A stretch of 64,000 nt of DNA, taken from contig NZ_JARJHT010000002.1 of NCBI RefSeq assembly GCF_029269745.1, forward strand, positions 310,001 through 374,000. Direction: 5' to 3'. Source of the DNA: Polluticoccus soli. Lineage in GTDB: Bacteria > Bacteroidota > Bacteroidia > Chitinophagales > Chitinophagaceae. Numbering within the stretch: position 1 is the stretch's first letter; each line of letters starts with the position of its first letter. Below are positions 6,967 to 15,875 of the stretch, one piece after another. The position numbers and the translations under genes were made by a program. Under the pieces are notes generated by a model, which did no database searches, was not told the origin of the DNA, and saw only the letters and a list, made by a program, of their open reading frames with translations.

Positions 6967-9795
6967 ATGAAACTACTAACCGACTGTACGCGCATGCGTT
7001 TTCTTGCCTTTCTTGTCTTACTAATTACAGGTTTCCAGGCAGCTTTTGCCCAGCTTAACTTGTCAGATCCCATACCTACGGATCCCAAAGTGCTAAAAGG
7101 GAAATTCGCCAACGGCCTTACTTATTATGTTCGGCCGAACCAGAAGCCGGAGAAAAAGGTAGAACTGCGCCTCATAGTGAATGCGGGTTCTGTGCTGGAA
7201 GACGATGACCAGCAGGGGCTTGCACACTTCATGGAGCACATGAATTTCAATGGCACCAAGAACTTCGAAAAGAATGAACTGGTGAGCTACCTGCAATCCA
7301 TAGGCGTAGAGTTCGGCGCCGACCTGAATGCCTACACTAGCTTTGACGAGACAGTATACATACTGCCTGTTCCAACAGACAAACCCGGCAATCTGGAAAA
7401 GGGTTTTCAGATAATAGAGGACTGGGCACACAATGCATTGCTGACTACCCAGGATATAGATGAAGAACGTGGTGTAGTGTTGGAAGAGAGCAGGCTGGGC
7501 AAGGGTGCCGACATGAGGATGCTGGACAAATACCTGCCGAGGTTGATGAATGGCTCCAAATATGCAGTGCGTCTGCCAATAGGTAAGGACGAGATACTTA
7601 AGAATTTTAAGCCCGACGTTATTCGTAGGTTTTATAAAGAGTGGTACAGGCCCAACCTGATGGCTGTAGCTGTAGTGGGCGATATTGATACTGCGACTGC
7701 AATGAAATATCTGCGCCAGCACTTTGCCACGATCACAGGTCCGGCTAGCGTAAGGCCGCGTACAGAATTTGACGCGCCAGCGCGCACCAAGGCTGAGGCT
7801 ATGGTTGTAACTGATAAAGAGGCTACCAATTATACGTTGCAGATCATCTTCCCTTCGGTAAAACAGGAGCCAGAGAAAGTGCTGACTGATTACCGTAAGT
7901 TCCTTCAGCGCGAGTTGGTGACGCAGATGATCAACCGCCGCCTTAGCGACCTGGTACGCAGCGGTAACCCACCTTTCCCGTATGCGCAAGCTAGTTTTGA
8001 GGGCTGGGCTCGTCATTACGAGAGCTTTTACGCTGCTGCCGGATTTGGTGAGTGGGGGCTTGAAAAAGCACTCACCGCGCTTACCGCAGAAATAGTACGC
8101 GCAAGGCAGCACGGTTTTACCGAAAGCGAACTCGACATTGCTAAGCGCAACATGCTGGCAGGTGTAGAAAAAGCATATAATGAGCGTAACACTACGCAAA
8201 GTAGTACGATCATATCGGAGTATATACGCAACTTCCTTGAGCAGGAAACAATGCCTGGCATTGAGAACGAATACTTGTACACAAAAGAAATGTTGCCGGG
8301 TATAAAAGTGGATGAAATAAACAAACTTACCAGTCAATGGTTGGCTGGTGATAATACATTTAGCCTGATAACTGGTCCTGAGAAAGCTGGCGTGAAATTG
8401 CCCACGGACGCTGAACTGGTCGCTATGACGCAAAAAGGTCTGCAGCAAACGGTGCAACCTATGGAGGAGAAAGCAGTGGCATCTAGTCTGATGGAGAAAA
8501 AACCGGTGGCCGGTAAGGTTGTTTCTAAGAATGTGGATAAGGACTTTAATGCTGTTACTTATACGCTGAGCAATGGTATCAAGGTAACGGTAAAACCTAC
8601 TGATTTTAAAAGCGATGAGATCATACTGACTGGTGTGAAAAAAGGTGGCACAAATAACTATGGAGTTGCTGATAAATACAGCGCACAATATGCCGCCAGC
8701 GTGGTTAACACCATGGGCCTTGCCGGCTTTACGCCAACTGACCTCGAAAAAGTAATGGCTGGACGTAATGCTCGCGCGTCTGCAGACATTGATAACATTA
8801 AGGTCAGAGTGAGCGCTGGTAGCAGCGTAAAGGATATTGAAACTATGTTCCAACTGCTGTACTTGCGGATAATGGAACCGCGGAAGGACGTTGAATTGTT
8901 CAATGCATATAAACAGAAACAAAAGATGCAGTTGCAGTTCATGATGGCCAATCCGCAATATGCCTTTATCGATACTACTGTTAAGGTGTTGTATAATAAC
9001 AATCCGCTTATGCCGGCTATGGTACCAAAGCCTGAGCATTTTGATGCTATCAATCTTGACAGGGCTATCGAGATATACAAGAATGAAGTGGGTGGAGCCG
9101 ATGGTTACCATTTCTTCATTGTGGGTAACGTGACCCAGGAAGCTATTGTGCCTTACCTGGAAACCTATCTTGCCAGCATACCATCTCAAAACGAAACGCC
9201 TTCTTTCAAGGACAATGGCGTACGTGCTATAACTGGTAAGAAGCACATGGAGGTGCGGAAGGGTAAGGAGCCGCAAAGCCTGATCATGGCGATGTGGCAC
9301 GGCGACATAAAATATTCGGAGAAACTGGAGATGGAAGCTGATGCGCTGGCTGAGGTGCTGAATATTAAGGTGATAGAAGAACTCCGGGAAAAGCTGGGTA
9401 GTATTTATGGCGGAGGTTTTTATGCGCAGGTTTCGAAAGAGCCTTATCAGCACTATTCTGTAGGTATGCAGCTGCCTTGCGGACCTGAGAACGTAGAAAA
9501 GCTCCTGACTGCGTCGAGGGAAGAGATAGATGTTATGAGGACCAAAGGGCCAAACAAGGTTGACCTGGACAAAGTGAAGAGTCAATGGCATGAAAAGCAC
9601 CGTACCAATGTTAAAGAGAATGGCTACTGGAGCGGACGGATGGAAGACGTGCTGTTCTGGGGTAATGATCGCGACCATGTATTTGAGTACGACAAATGGA
9701 TCGATAAACTGGAACCGTCAGATATTAAAGAGACAGCAGACAAGTTGTTTGGTGGAAATGAGTTCATTTCCGTCCTGTATCCGGAAGGAACCTAA
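6967..9795 (+). CDS. M16 family zinc peptidase, two-domain, exported
   Basis: Pitrilysin/insulinase-type metallopeptidase acting in the periplasm or at the outer membrane. The HxxEH zinc motif is HFMEH in GLAHFMEHMNFNGTK, H87 and H91 with E90 from this start; the second, distal Glu lies further on in the EERGVVLEESR region. The C-terminal half repeats the fold without HxxEH, as in processing-type M16 proteins. The signal peptide is MRFLAFLVLLITGFQAAFA, followed by Q. I start at 6967; an upstream ATG at 6919 is unlikely because a TAATTTCG box at 6938-6945 sits between, and 6994 is also possible. About 940 residues, normal for the two-domain type. Confidence 0.93.
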   Translation: MKLLTDCTRMRFLAFLVLLITGFQAAFAQLNLSDPIPTDPKVLKGKFANGLTYYVRPNQKPEKKVELRLIVNAGSVLEDDDQQGLAHFMEHMNFNGTKNFEKNELVSYLQSIGVEFGADLNAYTSFDETVYILPVPTDKPGNLEKGFQIIEDWAHNALLTTQDIDEERGVVLEESRLGKGADMRMLDKYLPRLMNGSKYAVRLPIGKDEILKNFKPDVIRRFYKEWYRPNLMAVAVVGDIDTATAMKYLRQHFATITGPASVRPRTEFDAPARTKAEAMVVTDKEATNYTLQIIFPSVKQEPEKVLTDYRKFLQRELVTQMINRRLSDLVRSGNPPFPYAQASFEGWARHYESFYAAAGFGEWGLEKALTALTAEIVRARQHGFTESELDIAKRNMLAGVEKAYNERNTTQSSTIISEYIRNFLEQETMPGIENEYLYTKEMLPGIKVDEINKLTSQWLAGDNTFSLITGPEKAGVKLPTDAELVAMTQKGLQQTVQPMEEKAVASSLMEKKPVAGKVVSKNVDKDFNAVTYTLSNGIKVTVKPTDFKSDEIILTGVKKGGTNNYGVADKYSAQYAASVVNTMGLAGFTPTDLEKVMAGRNARASADIDNIKVRVSAGSSVKDIETMFQLLYLRIMEPRKDVELFNAYKQKQKMQLQFMMANPQYAFIDTTVKVLYNNNPLMPAMVPKPEHFDAINLDRAIEIYKNEVGGADGYHFFIVGNVTQEAIVPYLETYLASIPSQNETPSFKDNGVRAITGKKHMEVRKGKEPQSLIMAMWHGDIKYSEKLEMEADALAEVLNIKVIEELREKLGSIYGGGFYAQVSKEPYQHYSVGMQLPCGPENVEKLLTASREEIDVMRTKGPNKVDLDKVKSQWHEKHRTNVKENGYWSGRMEDVLFWGNDRDHVFEYDKWIDKLEPSDIKETADKLFGGNEFISVLYPEGT

Positions 9796-9817
9796 AAGCA
9801 GCTAAGAAGTTAAGAGG

Positions 9818-9844
9818 GCCCTCACAAATCGTGAGGGCTTTTTT
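9818..9844 (+). terminator. Rho-independent terminator after M16 peptidase
   Basis: Perfect 8-bp stem GCCCTCAC (9818-9825) with GTGAGGGC (9831-9838), a 5-base loop and six T residues (9839-9844). It lies 22 bases after the peptidase stop. Confidence 0.93.
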
Positions 9845-10106
9845 ATGCGGCTCTGCCGGGTATCCCTAAGCTGGAAAATATTGTTGCACAGCCAGAATTT
9901 TGTTACTGGCGCAAATGCAGTCTGGTAGTGGTTTTTAGCTCCAATTTGTTAGCGCTTGTTGCCGTTTTTTTGCGTTTTTTTTGGGCGAAAAATATTTCGA
10001 TTTGTGGTCTTGGTAGATGAATAAGAAAGATAGGTCATAGGGTAATTATTTATTATTGCAAATATACGATAAAATGATGTAATTGGTTGCTGGAGACGAA
10101 TAAAAT
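9845..10106. other. Intergenic stretch between convergent genes, T-rich
   Basis: About 260 bases without a coding frame between the terminators of the M16 peptidase and recA. It holds two long T runs around 9966-9992 and a TATATTTG box on the reverse strand (about 10059-10066) that lacks a good -33 partner. No RNA family is recognised. Confidence 0.4.
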
Positions 10107-10110
10107 GAAA

Positions 10111-10130
10111 CGCCACGCAATTGCGTGGCG
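10111..10130 (-). terminator. recA terminator hairpin
   Basis: A perfect 20-base palindrome, CGCCACGCAA then TTGCGTGGCG, lies 30 bases after the recA stop codon. Read on the reverse strand it is followed by TTTCATTTT, a broken T tract, so it should end the recA transcript. Confidence 0.8.
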
Positions 10131-10160
10131 CCCGTATTACTAACCCAATGTGTTTATCTA

Positions 10161-11156
10161 CTATGCTGGTTGCAATGCTTCGCGGATGCGGTTCTCGACC
10201 TCTTCGGCCACGCCGGGATTGTCGTTAAGGAAGGTTTTTACAGCATCGCGGCCCTGGCCGATCTTGCTGTCGCCGTAGCTGAACCACGAACCGCTCTTGT
10301 TCAGTATACCCAGATCTACACCCATATCTATGATCTCGCCGATCTTGCTAACACCCTCACCAAAGATGATATCGAACTCTACCTGGCGAAAAGGCGGAGC
10401 TACTTTGTTCTTCACCACTTTTACACGGGTACGGTTACCACTGGCCAGCTCGCCATCTTTGATCTGGCTAACGCGACGGATATCCAGGCGCACAGAAGCG
10501 TAGAATTTAAGGGCGTTACCACCGGTTGTAGTTTCAGGGTTGCCAAACATCACACCGATCTTCTCGCGAAGCTGGTTGATAAATATGCAGCAGCAGCCGG
10601 TACGGTTGATGGTAGCTGTCAGTTTACGCAGGGCCTGGCTCATGAGGCGGGCCTGCAGACCCATCTTGCTTTCGCCCATTTCGCCTTCCAGCTCGCCTTT
10701 AGGTACCAGGGCGGCTACGGAGTCAATTACCACTACATCGATGGCACCTGATGATATCAGGCGGTCTGCGATCTCCAGGGCTTGCTCACCATAGTCTGGC
10801 TGCGAAATGATGAGGTTGTCTACATCTACACCCAGCTTGCGTGCATAGTTTGCATCAAAAGCGTGTTCAGCATCTATTATAGCGCAGATGCCACCTTTTT
10901 TCTGGGCTTCTGCAATGGTATGAATGGCAATGGTTGTTTTACCCGAAGATTCAGGGCCATATATCTCAATGACACGGCCGCGGGGAAGACCTCCTACACC
11001 GAGGGCAACGTCCAGCCCCAGTGAACCTGTACTAATGACATCTATCTTATCCTGTTGCTTATCACCCAGCATCATTACCGAGCCCTTACCAAAATCCTTC
11101 TCGATCTTATCCAGAGCGAGTTTCAATACTTTCTGTTTTTCGTCTACTGCTGCCAT
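10161..11156 (-). CDS. recA: RecA recombinase
   Basis: ATP-dependent strand-exchange protein of homologous recombination, which also triggers the SOS response. The Walker A motif is GPESSGKTT (67-75), the Walker B region is [10 protein letters not shown], and the L2 loop region appears in [27 protein letters not shown]; the N-terminal KALxxALxxIEKxFGKGSVM element is present as [19 protein letters not shown]. At 331 residues it is slightly short, with a brief C-terminal tail (RIREALQPA) lacking the long acidic tail of E. coli RecA. It is monocistronic, bounded by its own terminator. I see no LexA box. Confidence 0.98.
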   Translation of the reverse strand: MAAVDEKQKVLKLALDKIEKDFGKGSVMMLGDKQQDKIDVISTGSLGLDVALGVGGLPRGRVIEIYGPESSGKTTIAIHTIAEAQKKGGICAIIDAEHAFDANYARKLGVDVDNLIISQPDYGEQALEIADRLISSGAIDVVVIDSVAALVPKGELEGEMGESKMGLQARLMSQALRKLTATINRTGCCCIFINQLREKIGVMFGNPETTTGGNALKFYASVRLDIRRVSQIKDGELASGNRTRVKVVKNKVAPPFRQVEFDIIFGEGVSKIGEIIDMGVDLGILNKSGSWFSYGDSKIGQGRDAVKTFLNDNPGVAEEVENRIREALQPA

Positions 11157-11184
11157 AAAGAGATATTTAAGAGATTATTTTTCA

Positions 11185-11192
11185 CAAATATA
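11185..11192 (-). promoter_or_regulatory. Putative recA -7 promoter box
   Basis: TATATTTG on the reverse strand, 28 bases before the recA ATG, matches the Bacteroidota -7 consensus TAnnTTTG. The nearest TTTG upstream (11217-11220) is 24 bases away, a little far for the -33 element. Confidence 0.5.
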
Positions 11193-11385
11193 ATAGCTGT
11201 TTCCAAATATCATGCACAAATGTACAAATATTTTTCCACAATTGTCTAATCGTGTGCAGAAGTTCCGGAAATGCTGGTAACAGGAATAAAAGTAAGTAAA
11301 ACAGAGGAGTGTCGCTGTCATTTTTATGGGAGCTGTGGAAGAACGGTGTATAAAATGCAGGATGCCCCAGGTAAGGACGCATAAA

Positions 11386-11420
11386 AGAAAAAGCCCTCCC
11401 GCCATAGGCGGGAGGGCTTT
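11386..11420 (-). terminator. Strong terminator after rpsG
   Basis: A 14-bp perfect stem (11390-11403 with 11407-11420, core GCCCTCCCGCC) with a 3-base loop is followed on the reverse strand by TTTTTCTTTT. It closes the rpsL-rpsG transcript 20 bases after the rpsG stop. Confidence 0.93.
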
Positions 11421-11440
11421 TATATATAAAGGTAGATTGA

Positions 11441-11908
11441 TTAAACCTTGAAGTGAGCGAAAGCTTTGTTCGCTTCAGCCATACGGTGTGTATCTTCTTT
11501 CTTTTTGAAAGCACCACCTTCACCTTTCGCTGCAGCTACGATCTCGTTAGCCAGTTTGTCAGCGATAGTGCGGCCGTTGCGCTCGCGGCTGAAACGGATC
11601 AACCATTTCATGCTCAGTGATATTTTACGGTCAGGGCGAACTTCAGTAGGGATCTGGAAAGTAGCACCACCAATACGACGGCTACGAACCTCTACAGCAG
11701 GAGTTACGTTAACCAGGGCGCGTTTCCATACCTCGTAACCTTCTTCACCCGACATTTGAGTTACTTTATCCAGCGCATCGTAGAAAGCGCTCAGAACTAC
11801 AGTTTTGTTACCACCCCACATAAGGCAGTTAACGAAACGGGTAACTTGTTTGTCGCTGAATTTAGGATCTGGTGCTAATGGAAGCTTTTTAGCTTGTGCC
11901 TTTCTCAT
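11441..11908 (-). CDS. rpsG: 30S ribosomal protein S7
   Basis: Assembly-initiating protein of the 30S head that contacts the 3' domain of 16S rRNA and the E-site tRNA. The 155-residue length is normal. Family blocks seen are MRKAQAKK at the start, [18 protein letters not shown] (29-46, equivalent to the MxxGKKxxAxxIxYxAL block), [21 protein letters not shown] (75-95) and the C-terminal [13 protein letters not shown]. It follows rpsL after 34 bases. The usual next gene, fusA, is missing: a strong terminator and then recA follow. Confidence 0.98.
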   Translation of the reverse strand: MRKAQAKKLPLAPDPKFSDKQVTRFVNCLMWGGNKTVVLSAFYDALDKVTQMSGEEGYEVWKRALVNVTPAVEVRSRRIGGATFQIPTEVRPDRKISLSMKWLIRFSRERNGRTIADKLANEIVAAAKGEGGAFKKKEDTHRMAEANKAFAHFKV

Positions 11909-11942
11909 CTAATGATTGGCTTTAATATATTACTATGAAAAA

Positions 11943-12323
11943 TTATTTTTTAGCTTTTTCTTTCTTGGTACCGTACTTAGAGCGGCTCTGCTTACGGTCT
12001 TTTACACCGGCAGTATCCAGCGCACCACGTACGATGTGGTAACGTACACCCGGAAGATCTTTAACACGACCGCCACGGATCAGTACGATCGAGTGTTCTT
12101 GCAGGTTGTGACCTTCACCTGGAATGTAAGCGATAACCTCTACTTTGTTGGTAAGGCGCACTTTGGCTACTTTACGCAGGGCAGAGTTTGGTTTTTTTGG
12201 AGTAGTAGTGTATACACGGGTACATACACCGCGGCGTTGTGGACAAGCATCCAAAGCACGAGACTTTGACTTGGCGCGGATCTGCTGACGACCCTTACGA
12301 ACTAATTGCTGTATTGTAGGCAT
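11943..12323 (-). CDS. rpsL: 30S ribosomal protein S12
   Basis: Decoding-centre protein of the 30S subunit. The signature [19 protein letters not shown] (39-57) and [17 protein letters not shown] are intact, with lysines at both positions where streptomycin-resistance changes occur (K44 in the PKKPNS loop counting Met, and the K of RVKDLPG), so the allele looks streptomycin-sensitive. The Lys-rich tail (KKEKAKK) is usual for the phylum. First gene of a two-gene operon with rpsG; a well-formed promoter lies 30-60 bases upstream. Confidence 0.98.
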   Translation of the reverse strand: MPTIQQLVRKGRQQIRAKSKSRALDACPQRRGVCTRVYTTTPKKPNSALRKVAKVRLTNKVEVIAYIPGEGHNLQEHSIVLIRGGRVKDLPGVRYHIVRGALDTAGVKDRKQSRSKYGTKKEKAKK

Positions 12324-12353
12324 TTGATACCGTTATAGAAAATTTATGGAGTG

Positions 12354-12384
12354 CAAAGGTAATAGAAATTCTATAACCAACAAA
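12354..12384 (-). promoter_or_regulatory. rpsL promoter (-33 TTTG, -7 TACCTTTG)
   Basis: On the reverse strand TTTG (12381-12384) and TACCTTTG (12354-12361) are separated by 19 bases, the arrangement of the Bacteroidota housekeeping promoter (TTTG and TAnnTTTG). The -7 box ends 30 bases before the rpsL ATG. Confidence 0.8.
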
Positions 12385-12627
12385 AAAATAAGAATTATTT
12401 CCGCTGAAAAATCCCGTAGATAATGGAAAAAGTAGAAAAATAGGGTTTGTAGTGGTTTATAGGGGCCGGGGCGCGAATGAAAAATCTGGTAATTGGGAAG
12501 CGGTGTGTGGTGGTGTGTCGAGGGCTTATTGCACTAATATCTTCATGATGATGTTTAATAAGACATGCACCGATCTGAAATCGGTTTGGGAAAAACCTAA
12601 AAAATATTAATTGGTAGAAAATAATAT
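12385..12627. other. AT-rich intergenic stretch upstream of rpsL
   Basis: Together with the promoter this gap is about 300 bases. Apart from the rpsL promoter I find no convincing gene, RNA or hairpin; a possible 81-codon reverse frame has an amino-acid make-up unlike a real protein. A T-rich stretch near 12597-12627 may help end the pirin transcript. Confidence 0.4.
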
Positions 12628-13482
12628 TTATTCTTTCCACGTGCCGAACTTGCCCATACGGTAATCATTATAGGCCTGGATGATATCTTCTTCGGTATTC
12701 ATAACAAATGGCCCCTGGGCTACCACCGGCTCATTAAAAGGCTGGGCATGACCGAAAAGTATGATGCTGTCGGCCTTGGCTTCGATATCAAGCTGGTCTC
12801 CATCGTTATTAAAATCAACCAGTTGCAACATTTCTGCCTCTGTGCCGTTGACTGTTACCTTACCGCGGATCATATAGAAGAAGATATTGTGGTCGGCAGG
12901 TATTGTGAGTTGGAGTTTGCCCCCTTCCTTCATCTCTATCGTGTTGATGGTCACACCGCTAAGAGAGTGGAAGGCTGCTTTTTGTCCTTCGTAATCGCCG
13001 GACATAAGATTAACGGTGACCTTGCCGTTGTCTGTGATTACTGAAGGAATATCCTCTTTTTGCAGCCCTTTATAATATGGCTCGGTCATTTTGAACCTGG
13101 CTGGCAGGTTTACCCAAAGCTGGAGTATCTCCATGTTGCCGCCATGCTGCTTAAACTCATCAGATGATATTTCAGAATGTATCAGCCCGCGTCCTGCTGT
13201 CATCCATTGTACGCCACCTGCGGTGATCACGCTTTTGTGACCCGTAGAGTCCTGGTGCATAATGTCGCCGTCTATAATGAAGGTAACAGTCTCCATACCC
13301 CTGTGCGGGTGCGGGCCGAAAGGCAAGCCATTATTATTTTCCGGGTACGTTTGCGGACCGTGGTGGTTCAGGAACAGGAATGGGTCTACCTGGTCGAGGT
13401 TAGCAGATGGAAGGGGCGAATAGGTGATCAGGTCTGCAATAGGTGCAAACCGTGCTTTGTGAATTTGTTTAATGGATCTCAT
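12628..13482 (-). CDS. Pirin family protein
   Basis: Bicupin metal-binding protein of the pirin family; relatives act as quercetin 2,3-dioxygenases or as redox-linked regulators. The N-terminal cupin has FGPHPHRGMETVT (56-67) and GLIHSE (99-104); by alignment with human pirin the metal ligands are H58, H60, H102 and E104, all present. The C-terminal cupin (about 170-270) lacks metal ligands, as usual. Length (284) is normal. It is preceded by another reverse-strand gene, the PaiB-like protein, with a 47-base gap, so the two could be co-transcribed. No physiological substrate can be inferred. Confidence 0.92.
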   Translation of the reverse strand: MRSIKQIHKARFAPIADLITYSPLPSANLDQVDPFLFLNHHGPQTYPENNNGLPFGPHPHRGMETVTFIIDGDIMHQDSTGHKSVITAGGVQWMTAGRGLIHSEISSDEFKQHGGNMEILQLWVNLPARFKMTEPYYKGLQKEDIPSVITDNGKVTVNLMSGDYEGQKAAFHSLSGVTINTIEMKEGGKLQLTIPADHNIFFYMIRGKVTVNGTEAEMLQLVDFNNDGDQLDIEAKADSIILFGHAQPFNEPVVAQGPFVMNTEEDIIQAYNDYRMGKFGTWKE

Positions 13483-13529
13483 CGTACTGGCTTAGGCGCC
13501 AAAGGTAGCGAAGCCATCGAAGCGAAAAG

Positions 13530-14162
13530 CTATAGTTCAAATAAGTTTGCCCGTCGTTGCACCATTTCATTCGCTATCTGTTGCTCATCGTGGCAGGCCG
13601 TATCAAGCAGGTGGGTTACAATAGACTTATAGCTAACATCGCTGCGGTTCTGGCTGAGTTTGAATAAGGGATAAATTGATTCAACTTCAATCTCAAATCC
13701 TGCAATGGCTTTTACCATCTGGCTGATATAATCTGCCGGCATGTGTTGCACCAATTCGGGCTGTTTTTGATCGCTTTCGTATTTATGTGTGAGGTCATCG
13801 ATGATCTGAGTGGTGCCATCGTTATCGAGGAACTTTACTGCACCGCGCGCGTGTACGGTCATATAGTTCCATGTGCTGCCGACGTTGCGCTCGGCATACC
13901 AGCTGGAGCTGACGTAGCAATGTGGTCCTGTAAACAGTACCAGTGCCTCCGGATTCTTTTCAAAAGCAAGATGATGATCGGTCTTGCGCATGATATGCCC
14001 GCGAAGGATGAGCTTGTCGCCTTTTTCTTCAACCAGCACGGGTATCTGCGTAGCAACACTGGTGCTGCCGTTGTTGCCTATCAGCGTTACAAATGGGTTG
14101 GCTTTCATGAATTCCAGAACTACCTGAGTGTCATGCTCTGTGAAGTCGGGCATTTTGTACAT
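13530..14162 (-). CDS. PaiB-like FMN-binding protein
   Basis: Member of the PaiB family (FMN-binding split-barrel fold), named for a Bacillus negative regulator of sporulation and degradative enzymes; most members are functionally unassigned flavin or heme-oxygenase-like proteins. The block YVSSSWYAERNVGSTWNYMTVH (82-103) is the family hallmark, and a RGHIMRKTDHH segment (54-64) precedes it. Length (210) fits. A TAACTTTA box at 14167-14174 ends only 4 bases before this ATG, so the mRNA may be nearly leaderless, or translation begins at the second ATG (14153). Divergent from anmK with 98 bases between. Confidence 0.88.
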   Translation of the reverse strand: MYKMPDFTEHDTQVVLEFMKANPFVTLIGNNGSTSVATQIPVLVEEKGDKLILRGHIMRKTDHHLAFEKNPEALVLFTGPHCYVSSSWYAERNVGSTWNYMTVHARGAVKFLDNDGTTQIIDDLTHKYESDQKQPELVQHMPADYISQMVKAIAGFEIEVESIYPLFKLSQNRSDVSYKSIVTHLLDTACHDEQQIANEMVQRRANLFEL

Positions 14163-14166
14163 GCCG

Positions 14167-14174
14167 TAAAGTTA
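14167..14174 (-). promoter_or_regulatory. Putative -7 box of PaiB-like gene
   Basis: TAACTTTA on the reverse strand, one base off TAnnTTTG, 4 bases before the first ATG. No good -33 element is seen. Confidence 0.4.
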
Positions 14175-14248
14175 ATAATCGGAAAATGAAGCTACCAGGC
14201 CAGGAATAAGTAATACAATGGTCCACCCGGGTAAGTTGAACATTTAAT

Positions 14249-14256
14249 TACATTTG
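14249..14256 (+). promoter_or_regulatory. Putative -7 box of anmK
   Basis: TACATTTG, an exact TAnnTTTG match, ends 4 bases before the anmK ATG. The expected transcription start would fall at or next to the start codon, which suggests a leaderless mRNA. The -33 partner is weak. Confidence 0.5.
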
Positions 14257-14260
14257 CGGC

Positions 14261-15361
14261 ATGGTTTACAATGTTATCGGCCTGATGTCGGGCAGCTCGC
14301 TGGATGGATTGGATATTTGCTATACGTCTTTGGAAGAGACACGCGGACAGTGGAAGTTTGACATACTTGAGGCGGAAACGATCCCTTATAGTAAAGAGTG
14401 GACATCAGAATTGCACCGGGCACCACAACTGGGCATGGCCGATTTCCTGAAACTGAATACCCGCTATGGGCGATTTATTGGCGAAAAAGTAAACGCATTC
14501 ATCAAGAAATACGGTATAGACCATAAAGTACATTTCATAGCTTCTCACGGACATACCGTTTTTCATGAGCCTGCTAATGCCACTACCTGCCAGATAGGCG
14601 ACGGCGCCACGATCGCTGCTGTGACGGGCCTGCCTGTTATCAGCGACCTGCGTTCGCTGGATGTAGCGCTGGGTGGGCAAGGAGCACCGATCGTACCCAT
14701 TGGCGATAAGTTGTTATTCGGCAATTTTGACTACTGGCTAAATATTGGCGGTATAGCCAATATGACCGTGCGCAACGGTGAGAACCTGATGGCGTTTGAT
14801 GTGTGTCCTGCCAACCAGGTGTTGAACGAGCTGGCAGCGCGTGAAGGAAAGGATATGGATTTTGAGGGGTATATGGCGAAGGAGGGTACTGTACTTGCAG
14901 ATGTATTGTCCCAATTGAACAGCCAGGAATATTATAAGAAGCCTGCTCCGAAGTCCCTGAGCAACGAAATGGCTAAGCAACTGGTGTTCCCGTCTCTGCT
15001 TTTGACCGAACATAACACAAAAGACCTGCTGCGCACGGCAGTGGAGCATATAGCTCACCAGATAGCAGACGCCGTGAAAAACTACCCGCATGCGAAAGAA
15101 GAAGCCAGTATGCTGGTGACAGGTGGTGGTGCGTTTAATAATTTCCTGGTAGAACAGCTGCGCGAAGAACTGAAGCCTTATAAGGTAAATCCTGTGGTGC
15201 CTTACGAGCAGGTGGTGAAATTCAAAGAGGCCTTGGTAATGGCTCTGATAGGTGCGCTCCGGTGGAGAGAAGAAACCAACGTGCTATCGAGCGTCACCGG
15301 CGCCTCAAAAGATAGCGTAGGCGGTGCGTTGTGGATGGGGCATAGCTATTCAGGGGATTAA
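14261..15361 (+). CDS. anmK: Anhydro-N-acetylmuramic acid kinase
   Basis: Cytosolic enzyme of peptidoglycan recycling: it hydrolyses and phosphorylates 1,6-anhydro-MurNAc to MurNAc-6-phosphate. The N-terminal GLMSGSSLDGLD (7-18) is the ATP/sugar motif of the family; SHGHTVFHEP (about 104-113), GDGATIAAVTGLPVISDLRSLDVALGGQGAPIVP (about 122-155), LNIGGIANMT and the C-terminal VTGGGAFNNFLV are all characteristic. Length (366) is normal. The ATG at 14261 sits 8 residues before MSG as in relatives. Its stop overlaps the convergent gene by 4 bases. No murQ or ampG is nearby. Confidence 0.95.
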   Translation: MVYNVIGLMSGSSLDGLDICYTSLEETRGQWKFDILEAETIPYSKEWTSELHRAPQLGMADFLKLNTRYGRFIGEKVNAFIKKYGIDHKVHFIASHGHTVFHEPANATTCQIGDGATIAAVTGLPVISDLRSLDVALGGQGAPIVPIGDKLLFGNFDYWLNIGGIANMTVRNGENLMAFDVCPANQVLNELAAREGKDMDFEGYMAKEGTVLADVLSQLNSQEYYKKPAPKSLSNEMAKQLVFPSLLLTEHNTKDLLRTAVEHIAHQIADAVKNYPHAKEEASMLVTGGGAFNNFLVEQLREELKPYKVNPVVPYEQVVKFKEALVMALIGALRWREETNVLSSVTGASKDSVGGALWMGHSYSGD

Positions 15362-15798
15362 TGAGCCATCTTTTCAATTTCCTCGCTGGTAAATGATCGT
15401 TGCGTTGGTCCCCATGGACTTATTAGAGGGACGCGATATTCCACTATACTGCTTGGGCAATATATAGCGCGACCGGGCTTGAGCTTTACGATAATTGATT
15501 GCTTTCTCCTTAAGTCCAGCGGGATAACATCGGTATAATAACTAAGATAATCTGTTTTTAAATGAGCATTCCGAAGAAGTTTGATTGGTATGTACAAGCG
15601 GAAACTACCGTTAGTATCGGTAGCTTGCCCTATTAAGACGCTGTCAGAATTAACTATTTGTACAATGGCACCCCAAGCAGGCTCCCGAAGTTCATCTACA
15701 ACAACGCCATCAATAACAGCAGTATCACCTGTACTTTGAGCACGTGCGAAAACTGTGCAAAGCAACAGTCCTAGGAATATCATAAATCGCGAAAACAA
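15358..15798 (-). CDS. Exported carboxypeptidase-regulatory-like domain protein
   Basis: Small periplasmic or surface protein. Residues 1-20 form a signal peptide ending ARA-Q. Residues 27-110 look like a CarboxypepD_reg-like beta-sandwich (VIDGVVVDELREPAWGAIVQIVN, then TDTNGSFRLYIP), the domain that also begins many Bacteroidota TonB receptors. The 146-residue protein has no other recognisable domain; the last 35 residues are unique. The start at 15798 gives a good signal peptide. Its role is unknown; such stand-alone domains often sit in the periplasm bound to outer-membrane partners. Confidence 0.65.
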   Translation of the reverse strand: MFSRFMIFLGLLLCTVFARAQSTGDTAVIDGVVVDELREPAWGAIVQIVNSDSVLIGQATDTNGSFRLYIPIKLLRNAHLKTDYLSYYTDVIPLDLRRKQSIIVKLKPGRAIYCPSSIVEYRVPLISPWGPTQRSFTSEEIEKMAH

Positions 15799-15825
15799 TA
15801 CTGCGTTTTGTCAAATCTAATAAAA

Positions 15826-15850
15826 AAGCCGCGACGTAGTGTCGCGGCTT
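15826..15850 (-). terminator. Terminator of the CoA-binding protein gene
   Basis: Perfect 10-bp stem AAGCCGCGAC (15826-15835) with GTCGCGGCTT (15841-15850), loop GTAGT; on the reverse strand it runs into TTTTTTA. It lies 25 bases past the stop at 15876. Confidence 0.9.
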
Positions 15851-15875
15851 TGTATGTTTTCGGCAGTGTGGAGTT

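Noticed and set aside
7093-9678. Open antisense frame of 861 codons opposite the M16 peptidase gene
   Set aside because: Its translation is rich in His, Leu, Phe and Tyr without domains or a signal peptide, and it mirrors a well-supported gene; a long antisense frame of this kind arises from the codon use of the sense gene.
11175-11523. Reverse frames crossing the rpsG terminator
   Set aside because: They run through the terminator hairpin and lack a plausible start or composition.
12395-12640. 81-codon reverse frame upstream of rpsL
   Set aside because: Composition is Ile/Phe/His rich and irregular, and it overlaps the AT-rich leader and the end of the pirin gene; no family match.
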